NCBI RefSeq assembly: GCF_036417845.1
Contig: NC_089990.1
Location: 3,856,001 to 3,920,000, forward strand
From: Apteryx mantelli
Lineage: Eukaryota > Chordata > Aves > Apterygiformes > Apterygidae
Direction of reading: 5' to 3'
DNA length: 64,000 nucleotides
Shown here: positions 1-12,300 of the stretch, piece by piece
Numbering within the stretch: the stretch's first letter is position 1
How the letters are laid out: every line of letters starts with the position of its first letter
The notes under the pieces: model-generated
Told to the model about the DNA's origin: nothing
The model's input: only the letters and a program-made list of their open reading frames with translations
The model's database searches: none
Translations under genes and position numbers: made by a program

Positions 1-171
1 CTCTCGGAGCAACCTCCTGCATGCTGCGCCTTCGGACACTGCTCCTCTGGGTTGGACAAAAGCTGCTACGAGACAGCTTCTGCCACCCTCTTGCATTGCA
101 GCCTTGCGTCCCATCCCTTCATGGCGGGACTGGTGTGTTCCTGCACTAATACATCCCTTCCTGATCCCTAG
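1..171 (+). other. ZMYM3: ZMYM3 intron, 3' part
   Basis: This is the end of an intron whose donor lies left of the window. It finishes in a pyrimidine-rich stretch and an AG at 170-171. No other feature is seen in it. Confidence 0.8.
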
Positions 172-349
172 GGAGATCTGGAACACCAAGGACTCTGTGG
201 TTGCCCAGATCGGTTCAGGCGGCTCTTTTCATGAGTTCTGCACCTCCGTCTGCCTCTCCCTCTACGAGGCCCAGCAGCAGAGACCAGCACCTCAGTCTGC
301 GGAGGCCTCGGACACCAGCCGCTGCAGTGTCTGCCACAAACCCGGCGAG
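172..349 (+). CDS. ZMYM3: ZMYM3 exon: MYM finger end and start of the next
   Basis: Acceptor AG is at 170-171 and donor GT at 350-351. It encodes the finger end FHEFCTSVCLSLYE and then CSVCHKPGE, the first CxxC of the next finger. The first base completes a codon split by the upstream intron. Confidence 0.93.
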
Positions 350-3300
350 GTAAACAAAGTCTTTGTCTTTTCTGTGTCCAGGCTGAGGTTCTTGGCTCTT
401 CCTTGGCCCAATGCAGGGCATTTTCCAGGTACTCTCATGACCTGAGGCCTCAGTTCCTGAAGTGGTTTGGGCTCTCTGCCAGGTTCTTTCTTGTCTACTG
501 TGATCCAACCCTCATTCCCAGAAATAAGGCTTCAGCTTCCCCCCACCCTGCAGCCAGTTGCCTCCTGCCACGCTGCTCTCCTGACCGCTCTGCCAATTTT
601 TGGCGAGGAAGGCCGGTTGAGTACACAGTAGCTTCCAGGATGGCTCTTGCCTGAATTTGTTAGCATAGCAGCCCATCCTCCCAAGGGCTGTGGAAGTGGT
701 GCACGTGCATAGGAGGGAGGCCCGTGATGGTCTGAGGGAGTGACAGCAGTGATGTCTCTGCAGATCCAGCATGAGGTCAGCAATGGGAACGTAGTGCATC
801 GTATCTGCAGTGATGCCTGCTTCACCAAGTTCCGGGCCACCAAGGGGCTGAAAACCAACTGCTGCGACAACTGTGGACTCTATATCTACAACAAGGGCTT
901 GCCCCTGGAGTACCTCTTCCATGAAGGCCAGCAAAAACGTTTCTGCAACTCCACCTGTCTCAACAGTTACAAGAAGGTGTGTGGAGTCAGCTGCCTGGGG
1001 CAGGGAGGTCTCCACGGGCACACATCTCCTTTGCTCGGTTTGGCGCAGGACACTGTGCAACAGCAGACAGCCTGAACCCTCTTGGCCTTTTGTTGCTGTC
1101 AAAACATCTTAAGAGATTGCTGTGGAGAAACTTTGAAACTTAAGCAAGTATACTCATTCTGCTGGGGCTGTGACCCAAGGGCCCATCTTTGACCCAAGCA
1201 CAGGTCAGACACTTGATAAGCTGGACTGTCCAGTGACGTTGGTACATGGAGTTAGCATGGGCTGGCTTCTTTTGGATGTCTACCCAGAGCTTGGCTGTAT
1301 CTGTTCCTCTGTGGCCTGAGTAGGCTTCACTGAACTGTCCTGATGGTATTGCCAGGTTCTGCGTGCCTGCCAAGTGTCCCCAAGAGTACGTGCATGCCCT
1401 TGACAATGTGAAGCTGAGGTGCCAATGAGCAAAGGCAGCTTTTCTCTACCGCCAGCTACCTGAACCTGTGGTCTATGAGCTTGGCTCTCACGTCAGGTGT
1501 CCATGTCCTCCCAGCAGGAGAGCCACCCTGCGGTGGATGCAGTGATGGGGTGGGGTATGAGGCAGGCGGGGGATAGGACCTCGCCGGGTGCGATGGGCTC
1601 TCTGACAGCTCTGTTCTGCTCTGCTTGCAGAAAAACACTCGGGTCTACCCATGCATGTGGTGCAAGACGCTGTGCAAGAACTTCGACATGCTGCCCAACG
1701 TGGATCGCAGTGGCAAGATGGGCCTGTTCTGCTCCATTTGCTGCACTACCTCCCACAAAGTGAAGCAGTCAGGCTTGGTTGGTAAGAGCACCCACGTACA
1801 GGGATTCAGTTAGCTTTCCACTCTAACTCCTTCTTTTGCTTGTGGTTGAGACTGGAAGGAAGGCATGTTGCTCACATGGGAAGGTGTCTGGGGAGGAGTC
1901 CAGGGAGATAAGTGGAAAGATATTTGGAGAGGGAGGCACCCTTGCAGCACATAATTATTCTAATGCTGAGGGGTGGTGTCTGTTGAGAATGCAGGAAGCA
2001 ATGGTAGTGCTGTACTGTGCTGGCATTGCCCTTTCCGCTACATGGAGCACTGGGGTGTCCAGGAGTGGGAATGGTCTCTGCTGACTGGTGCAAGTATTGC
2101 AGGCTGTTTTGTCCAAATTCCTGTAGAGCCAGGGTCACTTCTTTGAGCCACTCTGCTCTCCATCCATGTTTAACGTTTCTGTCCTAGCAGAACTTGGTGC
2201 TCTTAGTTTCCTGGAGTTCTTGTCCCTTCCTTTCTGGTTATAGCTTGACAGACTGAGGATGAGTGAGTAGCCTACATGCCATCCTCAGAATCCAGTCCCA
2301 CGTCCTGTGCTGCTGCCCTCACCGATTCCTGTCTGTTTCATCAGGTCCCCCTAGACCCTGCAGCTTCTGCAGAAAGAGTTTATCTGAACCCTGCTATTAC
2401 AACAAGACAGACCGGGTTGTCTACCAGTTCTGCAGCCCCAGCTGCTGGACCAAATTCCAGGTACTGAAATATCCTTCATGCTGGGCTGGGCCCTAGAGCC
2501 TCCTGCCTCTTTTCACACTTGGCACAGGCTGCAGGAAGGTCTCTGCTGGAGCACCTGAGTTCCAGTGCTCGTAGCTGCCAATTATTCACTCTTGGCCTTA
2601 CCTCCCCTCCCCTCAGCTGGGATAAGCCTGGCTGTAGCTCTCTCCTGTCTATCAGCTTATACCCAGCGGGAGTGCTGTACAGAGCTGTGTTGCATGAGCG
2701 GTTGTGGGATACAGTGGCCTTACATGGGCACAAGCCTCGCAAAGCACAGTGGGCACCCGCTAGCATGGTGGAAAGGAGCAGAGCTGCCCTCTGAGCCAGG
2801 GATCACCAAGGAACAAAAATCTCCCAGAACATGTCTAGAAATTTAAAATCAGCAGGCCTGGATACATCACATCTAGTAGTCCTTAAAGGCTTGGCTGACG
2901 GTTTTTATCTTCTGGTGTAAAGTTTTAGCATATATGAAGTCTTCATGGTATTCAAAGGCAATTTAAAGAACAAAGCAACAAGCAGAAGGACCCAGGAAAC
3001 TTAGGCCAGGACATGCATTGGGCAACTGAGAAAACCTGCAGAATCTAGAGGTAGAGATTTAGTTAAGGGCAGTTGCAGTGTTTTGGGTTTTTTTTTGTTT
3101 TGGGAGGTTGTTTTTTGTTTTTATTTTCTTTTTTTAATCCTTGATGTAATCCTTTGCTGAGATCACAAATCATGTTGGTAAGGGTAGCTGAAGAGTTGTT
3201 ACAGCTGTAGACCTTCTTAAGGCACTTGAATTATTGCCACGTAAAAGCAGCATTATAAAGTATGAGAAAAGCCATGCACAACCTGGATTAGGAACTGTCT

Positions 3301-6300
3301 TATTGACAAATCTCAGGACACACTTGTGAAAGAAACCCTTGGAGGGAGTATTTCAGGATGGCTTCTTGGGGATCAGTATTAAGCCCAAAGAGTTCAACAG
3401 CTTCATCAGCAATCTGGAAATAAAGTCAGCATAAGTGTGCTAAAAATTTTGCGGATGAAACAAAAACTAGCGGAGTGTTAACTCATGTTGAGATCAGGAC
3501 AGTCATAAAAAGCAGTTGGATTGCTTGACCAGATTGGCTCCTCGTAACAGGCACTTAAGTACAGGTCAGTGCAAGATCCTACATCAGCCTTACTCAAGTA
3601 ATGTGGGGGTGTAAGGCCCATAAAGTAAGGATTTTGAAAAGGCTCTGGGATTAAAGCAGATAAGCCATTCAGCATGAGCTCCCCATCTTAAAACTATAGC
3701 AGAAAGGATTAGTTAAATTATTGGAAGTACTAGCAGGAGAGCAGGGAATTAAAGTTTGGGGGCCAGGGAGAAAAAGGACTGCTGAGAATGTTGAACAGAT
3801 GGGAAGGATAGTCATCTGATGTCCACATTATTTTTAATGTTGAAGAAAAATTGGAAGTGTGCTGAAAAAAGCCACAAAAATCATTTTGGGGCTTGAAAAA
3901 TGCGGTATACTTGCAGAGCACCTTATCAAAGGTTATCAGAAACAAAACCAAGAAGATGACTCTATTAATAAATCTATCACTGGGGACAAGACACCAAGTG
4001 CTAAATGACACTAAAACTAGCAGAGGAAGGTGAGATGAGAACAACTGCTTGAATTCTGAAGTTATGTTACCCTGAAATTAGAAACCAGGCACATGTGCTT
4101 CAAGAGCTTTTAGAGAAAGTCTAAGGAAAGATAGCAGAGTCCCCATCTCCTGGTGTTTTCAAATCCAGAGAGCTGGCAATCTGAAAGCTTGCTTACCTGA
4201 CAAGGCTTGAACCCAGTACCCTTGCAAGCAAAGTGGAATTGCCCAGGCCTCTGTTAGCCAGGAGCTTGGTGCACAATCTGATGGACTGACTCTGAGCCAC
4301 TGACCACGGGAGCAAGGGCAGTGAGGGCTGTGAGCGGTGGAGGAGGCAGGGTGAGCAGCAGCAGCGGTGCAGAATAGGTGCTCCTTGAGCTCCGTACACT
4401 CCCTCCATGCACTGTCTTTGTATTCTGCAGCGCACCAGCCCAGAAGGTGGGATCCACCTGAACTGCCATTACTGCCACAACCTTTTCAGCGGGAAGCCGG
4501 AGATCCTAGACTGGCAGGTGAGACCTTTTCCCCAGGGGCGTGTTGAGGCTGAGGGCAACCCTGGGGAGGACTGCAGAGCTGCTTCCTTTCCCGGTTCAAG
4601 GGTTAGAGCTCCTTCTGCACCAGCGCTTTGAACTGCTTAGCTATAGAGATGTGGCTGGAAACCATGCCCTCAGCATGATGTCATGTTCAGCAGGAGGTCA
4701 GCAGGGCAGAGCTAGGGCAGGAGGAAACCTCTTCTGCTAAGCTGCATGCCAGGAGAGCTGGGGACTTGGAGACAGTCTCCTCAACCCCACAGTCTTGCTC
4801 CTGCTGCGCCAGCAAGCTTTGGGACCTCCTGCCAGCTTGGCTGACCTGGCGACGGTCTCTTTGGCAGGACAAAGTGTATCAGTTCTGCTGCAAGGACTGC
4901 TGTGAGGACTTCAAGCGGCTGCGTGGGGTAGTGTCTCAGTGTGAGCACTGCAAGCAGGAGAAGCTGCTGCATGAGAAGATCCGTTTCTCTGGGGTGGAGA
5001 AGAACTTCTGCAGCGAAGGTACTTGGGGAAGGCATGGGAGAGGCAGAGCGCCCCTGCCAGCCCATGCTGGGGGAGGAGAAGAGAGCATGGAGTGGAACAG
5101 AGGGGAGACTGGCCAGGCCCTGGGGCAAGAGCCTCACCATGCAGTGAAGGGAGGATTGTCGTGGGGATGGCTTGCTGTCCAGCCAGGCCCTAGGGCAAGA
5201 TCTTTACCGTTCATTGTGTCCTTGGGGAGGGCTTTCTCACAGCTTTTCTCTCTCTGGGGGCTGGGGAGACAGCAGGTGGCAGCTCCGCTCCTCCTGTCAT
5301 CATGCACTTCTACGCTCTTGCGTCTGGGCTGGCCTGACCTGGCCTTGCCCTGCCTGCTGGGTTCCTGCACACAGGAGGTTGGAGTCAGACTCTTCCTAGA
5401 AGCATGGAGGTGAGAGATGGCAAGTCCCCATGAGGTCCCATCTTATCCCAGCCCCAGGGGCCAGTGCTGGATTGTTCCCTACAGTGTGTTGCGTGTGCTC
5501 TGTTGTCTCCGCAGACCTGGATTCTGGTCATGTTTGGGTCAGGGAGGCCCCCAGTTCATCCTGGGAAGGTTTCACTCCTATTGTTTCTCCGCAGGGTGTG
5601 TGCTTCTTTACAAACAGGATTTCACCAAGAACCTGGGCCTGTGCTGCATCACCTGCACCTACTGTTCTCAGACCTGCCAGCGGGCGGTCACCGAGCAGCT
5701 GGAGGGCAGCACCTGGGACTTCTGTAGTGAAGACTGCAAAAGCAAATACTTGCTCTGGTACTTCAAGGTCAGTATTGGCACTGGCAGCTTGTGCTAAGTG
5801 CTGTGGTGGGCACGGCACCCAGATAAGTGGGCATTGCACTGACGAAGTTCGCACTGCTGGAGTCTGGCTGGCACTGCTGCGGAGAACCTGGCACTGCTGG
5901 AGTCCTGCCTGGCAATGACGGGACACTGCTACGGGGAAGCTCACGTAGCTGGAGTCCCCAGCTGATCCTGCCAGAGCACTGCACTGAGGAAGCTCACAGT
6001 GCTGGATCCGCGGCTAGTGCTGCTGTGAGAAGTTCGCACCGCTGGAGTCCCCGGCTGGCACTGGCAGGGCACTGCTGTGGGGAAGCTCACAGCACCTTGC
6101 CATGTGCACCTTTCACTGGAGAGTTGTGTTGCACTCGGAGGGGGTGTGGTTAGTTACTCGTTGTTTCTCTCCTGCTGATGCGGGCTTTAGGCAGCTCGGT
6201 GCCATGCCTGCAAGCGTCAGGGGAAGCTGCTGGAAACCATCCACTGGCGAGGGCAAATCAAACACTTCTGCAACCAGCAGTGTCTGCTGCGATTTTACAA

Positions 6301-9300
6301 TCAACAGAACCAGCCCAACCTGGACACGCAGAAGGGGCCCGAGAGCCTGCTGAACAGTGAGTAGGAGGGAGGGAGGGGACCTGCATAGCTCAGTCCGAGA
6401 GACACAGGGAAGACCGAACAGCAAGGGGTGGAAGCTTCCTGCCTGGGACTGGATGAGACGCTAGGGAACAATCCTGCACTGGCCCCTGGGGGGGGAAAGG
6501 ACGGAGTGGGACCTAATGGGGCTTCTCCATCTCTAACGTCTATGGTTCTATGACACACAGGGCCCAGACGGGAGGAGCCGGTGCCAGCGTGCTGCCTGTA
6601 GCTCACACTCTTAGCGAGGATACTCAGGGATTTAATGGGCGACTCCATCCTCATGTTGCCAGCGGAGAGCTCGATTTACAGGGTTAGGGGACAGCGTGGT
6701 TTGGCATGATAATCCACCTGCAGCCCCACACCACCTCCGAGCTGTGACCTTCTCAGATCTCATAAGCTAAGCAGGATTGGGCCAGGTCAGTGCTTGGATG
6801 GGAGACATTCAAGGAAAACGCAGGGTGCTGCAGGAAGTGGTGTTGGTGATGCTGTAGGTGGGCTCTCCTCAGTCAGAGCTGAACCTGTAATGATCTTGAG
6901 GGAGCACTGAGCTGCTGGAGGCACTCTGTTTTGTGATGGTAGATTGAAGTCCTACCACTTATCCAAAGATCCCTGGCAGCTTTGGGGAGTTGCCAACCCC
7001 GTGTCCCGGATAACCCGATTCTGCATCTGTGGAGTTCCAGCTGGAGAGGAGATTTTCACTGCCTGTTGCCCCATTTCCTATCATTAACTTGAGCCAGTTG
7101 TTTATGGAAGATTGCAAAGTGCTTTGGGGTCCCTCAGGATGGAAGGTGCTCATAGTGACAGTGACAAGACATCGCTTGGCCCTCGGACACTGGCTTAGTC
7201 TCATTCTGCTTGGTCTTTCATAGGCCAGGGTCTTCTAGACAATCTGATCTGGTTAATAAGGTGCCCACAGCTTGTGGTGTGAATTGTTTGGTGTCTCAAG
7301 CTGTGACAGATACCGGTATTGCAGGCTCAGGGCTTTGCTGCCCCCCTGGAGTTCCACAAGGTCCAAAACCCTGGCTAGGATGGACCAAGGAGGGGAAACC
7401 AAGACAAGGACCTTCCATGAGAGATCCTGTTCCCAGTCTCCAGACCTTCTGGTTCCTCTCTTCTGACAGCAGTGGGCTAATTGCAAGATGGGGAAAGCAA
7501 AGGATGTCAGGACCGCTTAAAGAGCGAGGCAGAGCTGCTCTGCCAGAAGTAGCAGTTTCCCCCAGCCAGAGGAACCCTGGCCTACCATCCAAGAGCCATG
7601 CCGTGTAAATGCCGTGCGAGGCAACAGCCAGGCATGCTCGAGTTGTAGCACACTGGAGTGACCTGGATAAAGAACTGTTGGTTTCTGCTGGCACTGGGTG
7701 CCCAGAGGGAGAGTGCTTGACGGGGCACAGTGTCTTGCTGCCCAGTAGAGGACGAGGTGTTAAGTTTGTCTGTTCCTGTAGCTAGCCCAGTGATTCCACA
7801 GTCCTAGCCATGCTGTTGGATTTGTCCTCTTTGCTTTCAAGGCATATCAGATCTGGGGGACCTGTAACGCTGCTTTTGGGACACAGGCACAGCAAGCAAG
7901 CCGCTACCTGTTGAAGGAAGCATCTATTTCACACCTTTTGGCCATTGCCTCTTGGAGCCGTGGACCACAGGACTCTCTTAAGTACCCTCTCCACCACCAC
8001 GGATCGCAAGAATTCCCTGAGCGCCCCCTTCCACCACATTTCTGGAGACAGCTGAGAGCTTTTTTGTTTAGCGTGCGGGGCATTGCCCATCACTCTGCCA
8101 ACGAGGCCTTTGCGTGAGCCCTGTGAGCCAGAGGACTTCGAGGGCAGCCGAGGAGATGCCCTGCCGCAGTGGTGAGTGCTTGGCTGAGCACAAATTTCAG
8201 GCTGCTCCAGCAGCCATGGAGTTTTGTAAAAGCAGCATTGTAAGTGTTACTGATGGCGCTGGGCCCTCTGTGTGTCCTGGCACACCTGTCCCTTGTCTGT
8301 TGTGGGATGGCTGTGGACGTCCTTGTCCTAGGACCCATGACATGCTGGTCAGCTTGCAGTGAAAGGGTCCTGGGAGCCAGGGCCTGCTTACACAGAGAGG
8401 TTTTAGAAGAGCCAGCCCAGCGTACTGTGCAGGGGATTTTGGGGAGCAGCTCATCAGCATGTGGCATGGAATAAGTGCTGCCTGGTCCAGCCAGGGTCTC
8501 CTGTGGACCTGGCAGCAGACTTGCTAGCTCACAAGGGACTACCTGGTTTCAGCCCCATCTTGGGCAGAGCTGCTGATTACTTACTTCTTCTTTTGCTGCC
8601 AGTGGTTGCCTAAGACTTCATTCCTGTGACCGAGTGGCTGCTGCCAGCCTGGTGATCTTGAGACTGCTTGCTGGTGATAAAAGTGGCAGTTCCTTTAATG
8701 GGAACAGTGTCTGTGTAACAAGGTGATTGAGGAGCTTCTGCTGCAGAACTGTGCCCAAAGACTTCTGAGAGGAACTGGCTCTGCCCAGGGCTATTCAGCT
8801 GGAGAGGAGAGGGCCAGAAGTCAATAGTTGGTGCAGATGATGCTTCAACAGCTCCCGGCTGGTTTTGGCTTGAGAGCCAAGAACAAACTGCAGCTTGGAT
8901 GGAGGCCTGGATATGTAGCGCATGGAGCTCTGTTGAGGAAGATCTTCTTGCCCACAGTCTTAAACCCTTGGCTTGTGGGACACTGAACTTTACTTTTGAT
9001 TCCACTGCAGCAGAGACTCTGCTCGTACCCCCACAGCCTGTCTTTCCCCATTCAAGTCATTGATGGTTTTTGTCTAGGCATGCTGCCTATCCACTTTGAA
9101 CTGGTCATGGGGACATCTTGGACCCATTGACAGAGTTGCAGATGCTGTAGCTGAGTGCCCAGCTGCAGGCCAGGGAGCTTTCTTGGACTGGCACTTATCT
9201 GTCCTCACCCACCTGTAGCAGTCACCAAGTGAATCCTGCTGTGCCTTTGTTTGCTCAAGGACTGTCCTGCATTTCCTCAGGACAGCGGATATCTGCGTAG

Positions 9301-12300
9301 TGCAGATGACTTTAGGTTGGTCCTTTGGGAGTCTGGGTCTTACCTGTGAAGAGCCTATCGCTAGGAGATGTGGAGGGACCTGCCACTTCCTTTGGGTGTT
9401 AAGGCCTGCTGCTTTCTTTGCAGGTGTCTCCTTCATGCATGGCCCATGGTTAGTCAGTGCTAGAGAAGGCAGTTCTTTCTCCCAGCCGCATGGGTAACCA
9501 GGGCTCACAGGACCCTTGGATAAAGGTGCAGCAGCCCGTCTGTGAGATGGGTGCAGGTTCTTTGCAGACCGAGCAAGCTGGAATCATCTGAGCCCGGATG
9601 ATACCATTATCACAGAGACTAGGGTCTCTGCCACGCGCACCTTTTACCTGCCGGTGATCTGCCCTTTCCTTAGGGGGAATGGACTGTGTTGCCAGTGCTG
9701 TGGCAAAGCTGTGTCTGTGCTTTCTGGGGTATCTCGTAGCACTGCTGCTAGCTCTGTCACCTTCTTCCTAGGGATCTCGAAGCACTTTGCCAAGATATTT
9801 GTCGCAGGGAGATGGAGGCACGGGGAGGGGCCATGGCTCGGTACAGCAAGCCAGTAGGCAGAGCTGGGAATAGAGCCCTGGATTCCTCTCTCTACAAGGG
9901 GCTGGGATTTCTCCTGACCTGCTGTGATGGGGATGGGGTGGACAGTAGGGGAGCACAAAATGACATGGGAATGACTTGATTTTGGAGTTCTAGTGTCTTC
10001 TGAGCTGCTAGGACTAGAGATTTTGGAATGACTAACTGTTCCTGGAGTGGCCCAGGACCAGTTTCTGGAGAGCCTGTCCCTGCCCTCTGGCCTGTGGCTG
10101 CTGCCATCTCCAGTCCCAGCTGTGGGACCTGTTAGCCTAGGAGCTCTCTAACTAAGAGTCATTGCTTTCTCTTACAGGTCAGACTTCTGAGCCAAAACCA
10201 CCCGCCTCTTCCCCACAGAAGGCAGAGACTAACATGGTAAGGCCTGTTCGAGGTAGGAGTTCTCAGGATAGCGCAGAGGGGTGTCCCCAAAAGAGGATGT
10301 TTGCCGTTCCCCAGGGAGAATTTGTTCTCTTACAGCCTATGTGTTTTAAGATGGTGGTGGCCTGGGCAGTGGGAGCTGAGAGGGGCTGCTATGGAGGGCA
10401 GCATGAGCATATCTCCTGCCAAGGGGGAGAATAACCATTCCCCAGGAATCAGACATGAGCACCAGAGCAGTCTGCCGCTGTGGCGTTGTCCCATCCTTGC
10501 ACAGTGCTCCCCCGTGCCTGGACACGGGGTCACTGTCCCTCTGCGTTCCCCTCTGTCCCGTGGGGTGGGAGCGACTGGTGCCAGACTCCCTGCTGGCTGT
10601 TGCAGGACTGCTGCAGGGCTTGCTGGTTGCCAGGATCAGCTTGGCAGTCCTTTGGCCAGATCTGACCGTGGGAGCATGCGGGCCTGGGAGCACTGAGCAA
10701 GTCTCGGACCAGAGCCTGTGCACTGGGGACTGCCAAGCTCTGGGAAGCGCTTTGGCCTAAGGTCTGGGATTGTCTCTAGCTGCACCCGCAGTTGGGAAGA
10801 GGTGGCACTGCCTCTCCTGGACACCAACCTGTTGCTTTCTGGATTTCCTCAGTTGTCGGCGAAGACCTCCTCAGCCCAGATGTCTCCAGCTGCGCCGCCT
10901 CCCCCGCCCCCTCCAGTTCCAGCCACCCCTCGGAAGAACAAAGCTGCTATGTGTAAACCACTGATGCAGAACCGGGGCGTTTCCTGCAAGATAGAAATGA
11001 AGTCCAAAGGATGTCAGACAGGTAGGGAGACGAGACGCATCTCTGCTGGATTACAGCTGTGTTTCTGTTGGAGAGGCAGGCAGCATGTCCGTGCTCCAGA
11101 CTGAGCGCGAGTTCAGCTTGAAATGCTCTACAGCACCCCTGGGTGTTTGGCACCATGCTGAGGAGCGTCCGGGCAGCGCAGTGCACGCGCTGCAGGGCTA
11201 GATGTAGGCAGCCCGTTCCCGTCAGCGGCCAAAGGAGAACTGCAGAGAGCACTGCAGCGTTATCCTGCTTCCAGGCAACCTTTCTCCTCTTCTTGCATGC
11301 GGGGCAGCTCCTCTTTCTCTGGAGGTCGTCAGCTTGCCTGAGGGGCCGTCTGCCGAGCAAGTTCCACCGTGTAGCTGCTCTTGGGCATGTGTGTAGCCTG
11401 TAGCATATGCAAGGGAGCTAGACCTCTCGAAGGGGCAGGGCTTGCGCCTCTGGCTAAAGGCAAGCCTTTCCTGTTGCCGGGGTGCGTTTGGCTTGCTGCT
11501 GCAGCTCTGCCTGTAAGCTACGGCAGCTGGTGGCTGGAAGGGCTGTGGCACTGGACAGCCGTACGGGCATGGCAGTGCGCAGCCGGATTGGGTGGAGGAG
11601 CTGTTGGGAGCAAGCTCACTGACATACTTTTGCTCTTGTCAGAGGCTGACTGGAAGCCCCAGGTGATTGTGTTGCCAATCCCCGTCCCGATCTTCGTGCC
11701 TGTGCCTATGCATATGTACTGCCAGAAAGTACCTGTGCCTTTCTCCATGCCTGTCCCGGTAAGCAACACGCTCCACCTGCTCCTGTTCTCTGTTACTGTC
11801 TTGACCCTGCCGTGCTGCAGCCTCTCTTTGCTTCTCTGTCCGTCCTTTTCCTCTGCCTCTGCTTTTACAGCAGCCAGCTGTGCCAAAACCCCTTGTGGGC
11901 ACAGCCCATGTCTGATCTCTGCCTGGTGTGCTGCTGTCAACAGGTGCCTGTGCCAATGTTCTTGCCCACCACACTGGAGAGCACAGATAAGATAGTGGAG
12001 ACCATTGAGGAGCTGAAGGTGAAGATCCCTTCCAACCCGCTGGAGGCTGACATCCTGGCCATGGCTGAGATGATTGCGGAGGCTGAGGAACTAGACAAGG
12101 CCTCCTCAGACCTGTGCGGTAGGTTCTGCCATGATTTGGTCTGGCCCAACAGTGGGGATCACGCGGGGTTTGCCCACCCCTGGAGCCAGACCATCTGCCC
12201 TTATTGCCGCTCCTCTAAAAGCCTTCGAAAGGCAGCAGCAAAGAGCAAGTGCTAGCCTGCTGTTGAGGCACCAGGGAGCAAGTGCCGCAGCAGGTAGCGG

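Noticed and set aside
6718-6840. Functional 5S rRNA gene
   Set aside because: There are several changes from the conserved 5S sequence and it continues into a SINE body and tail.
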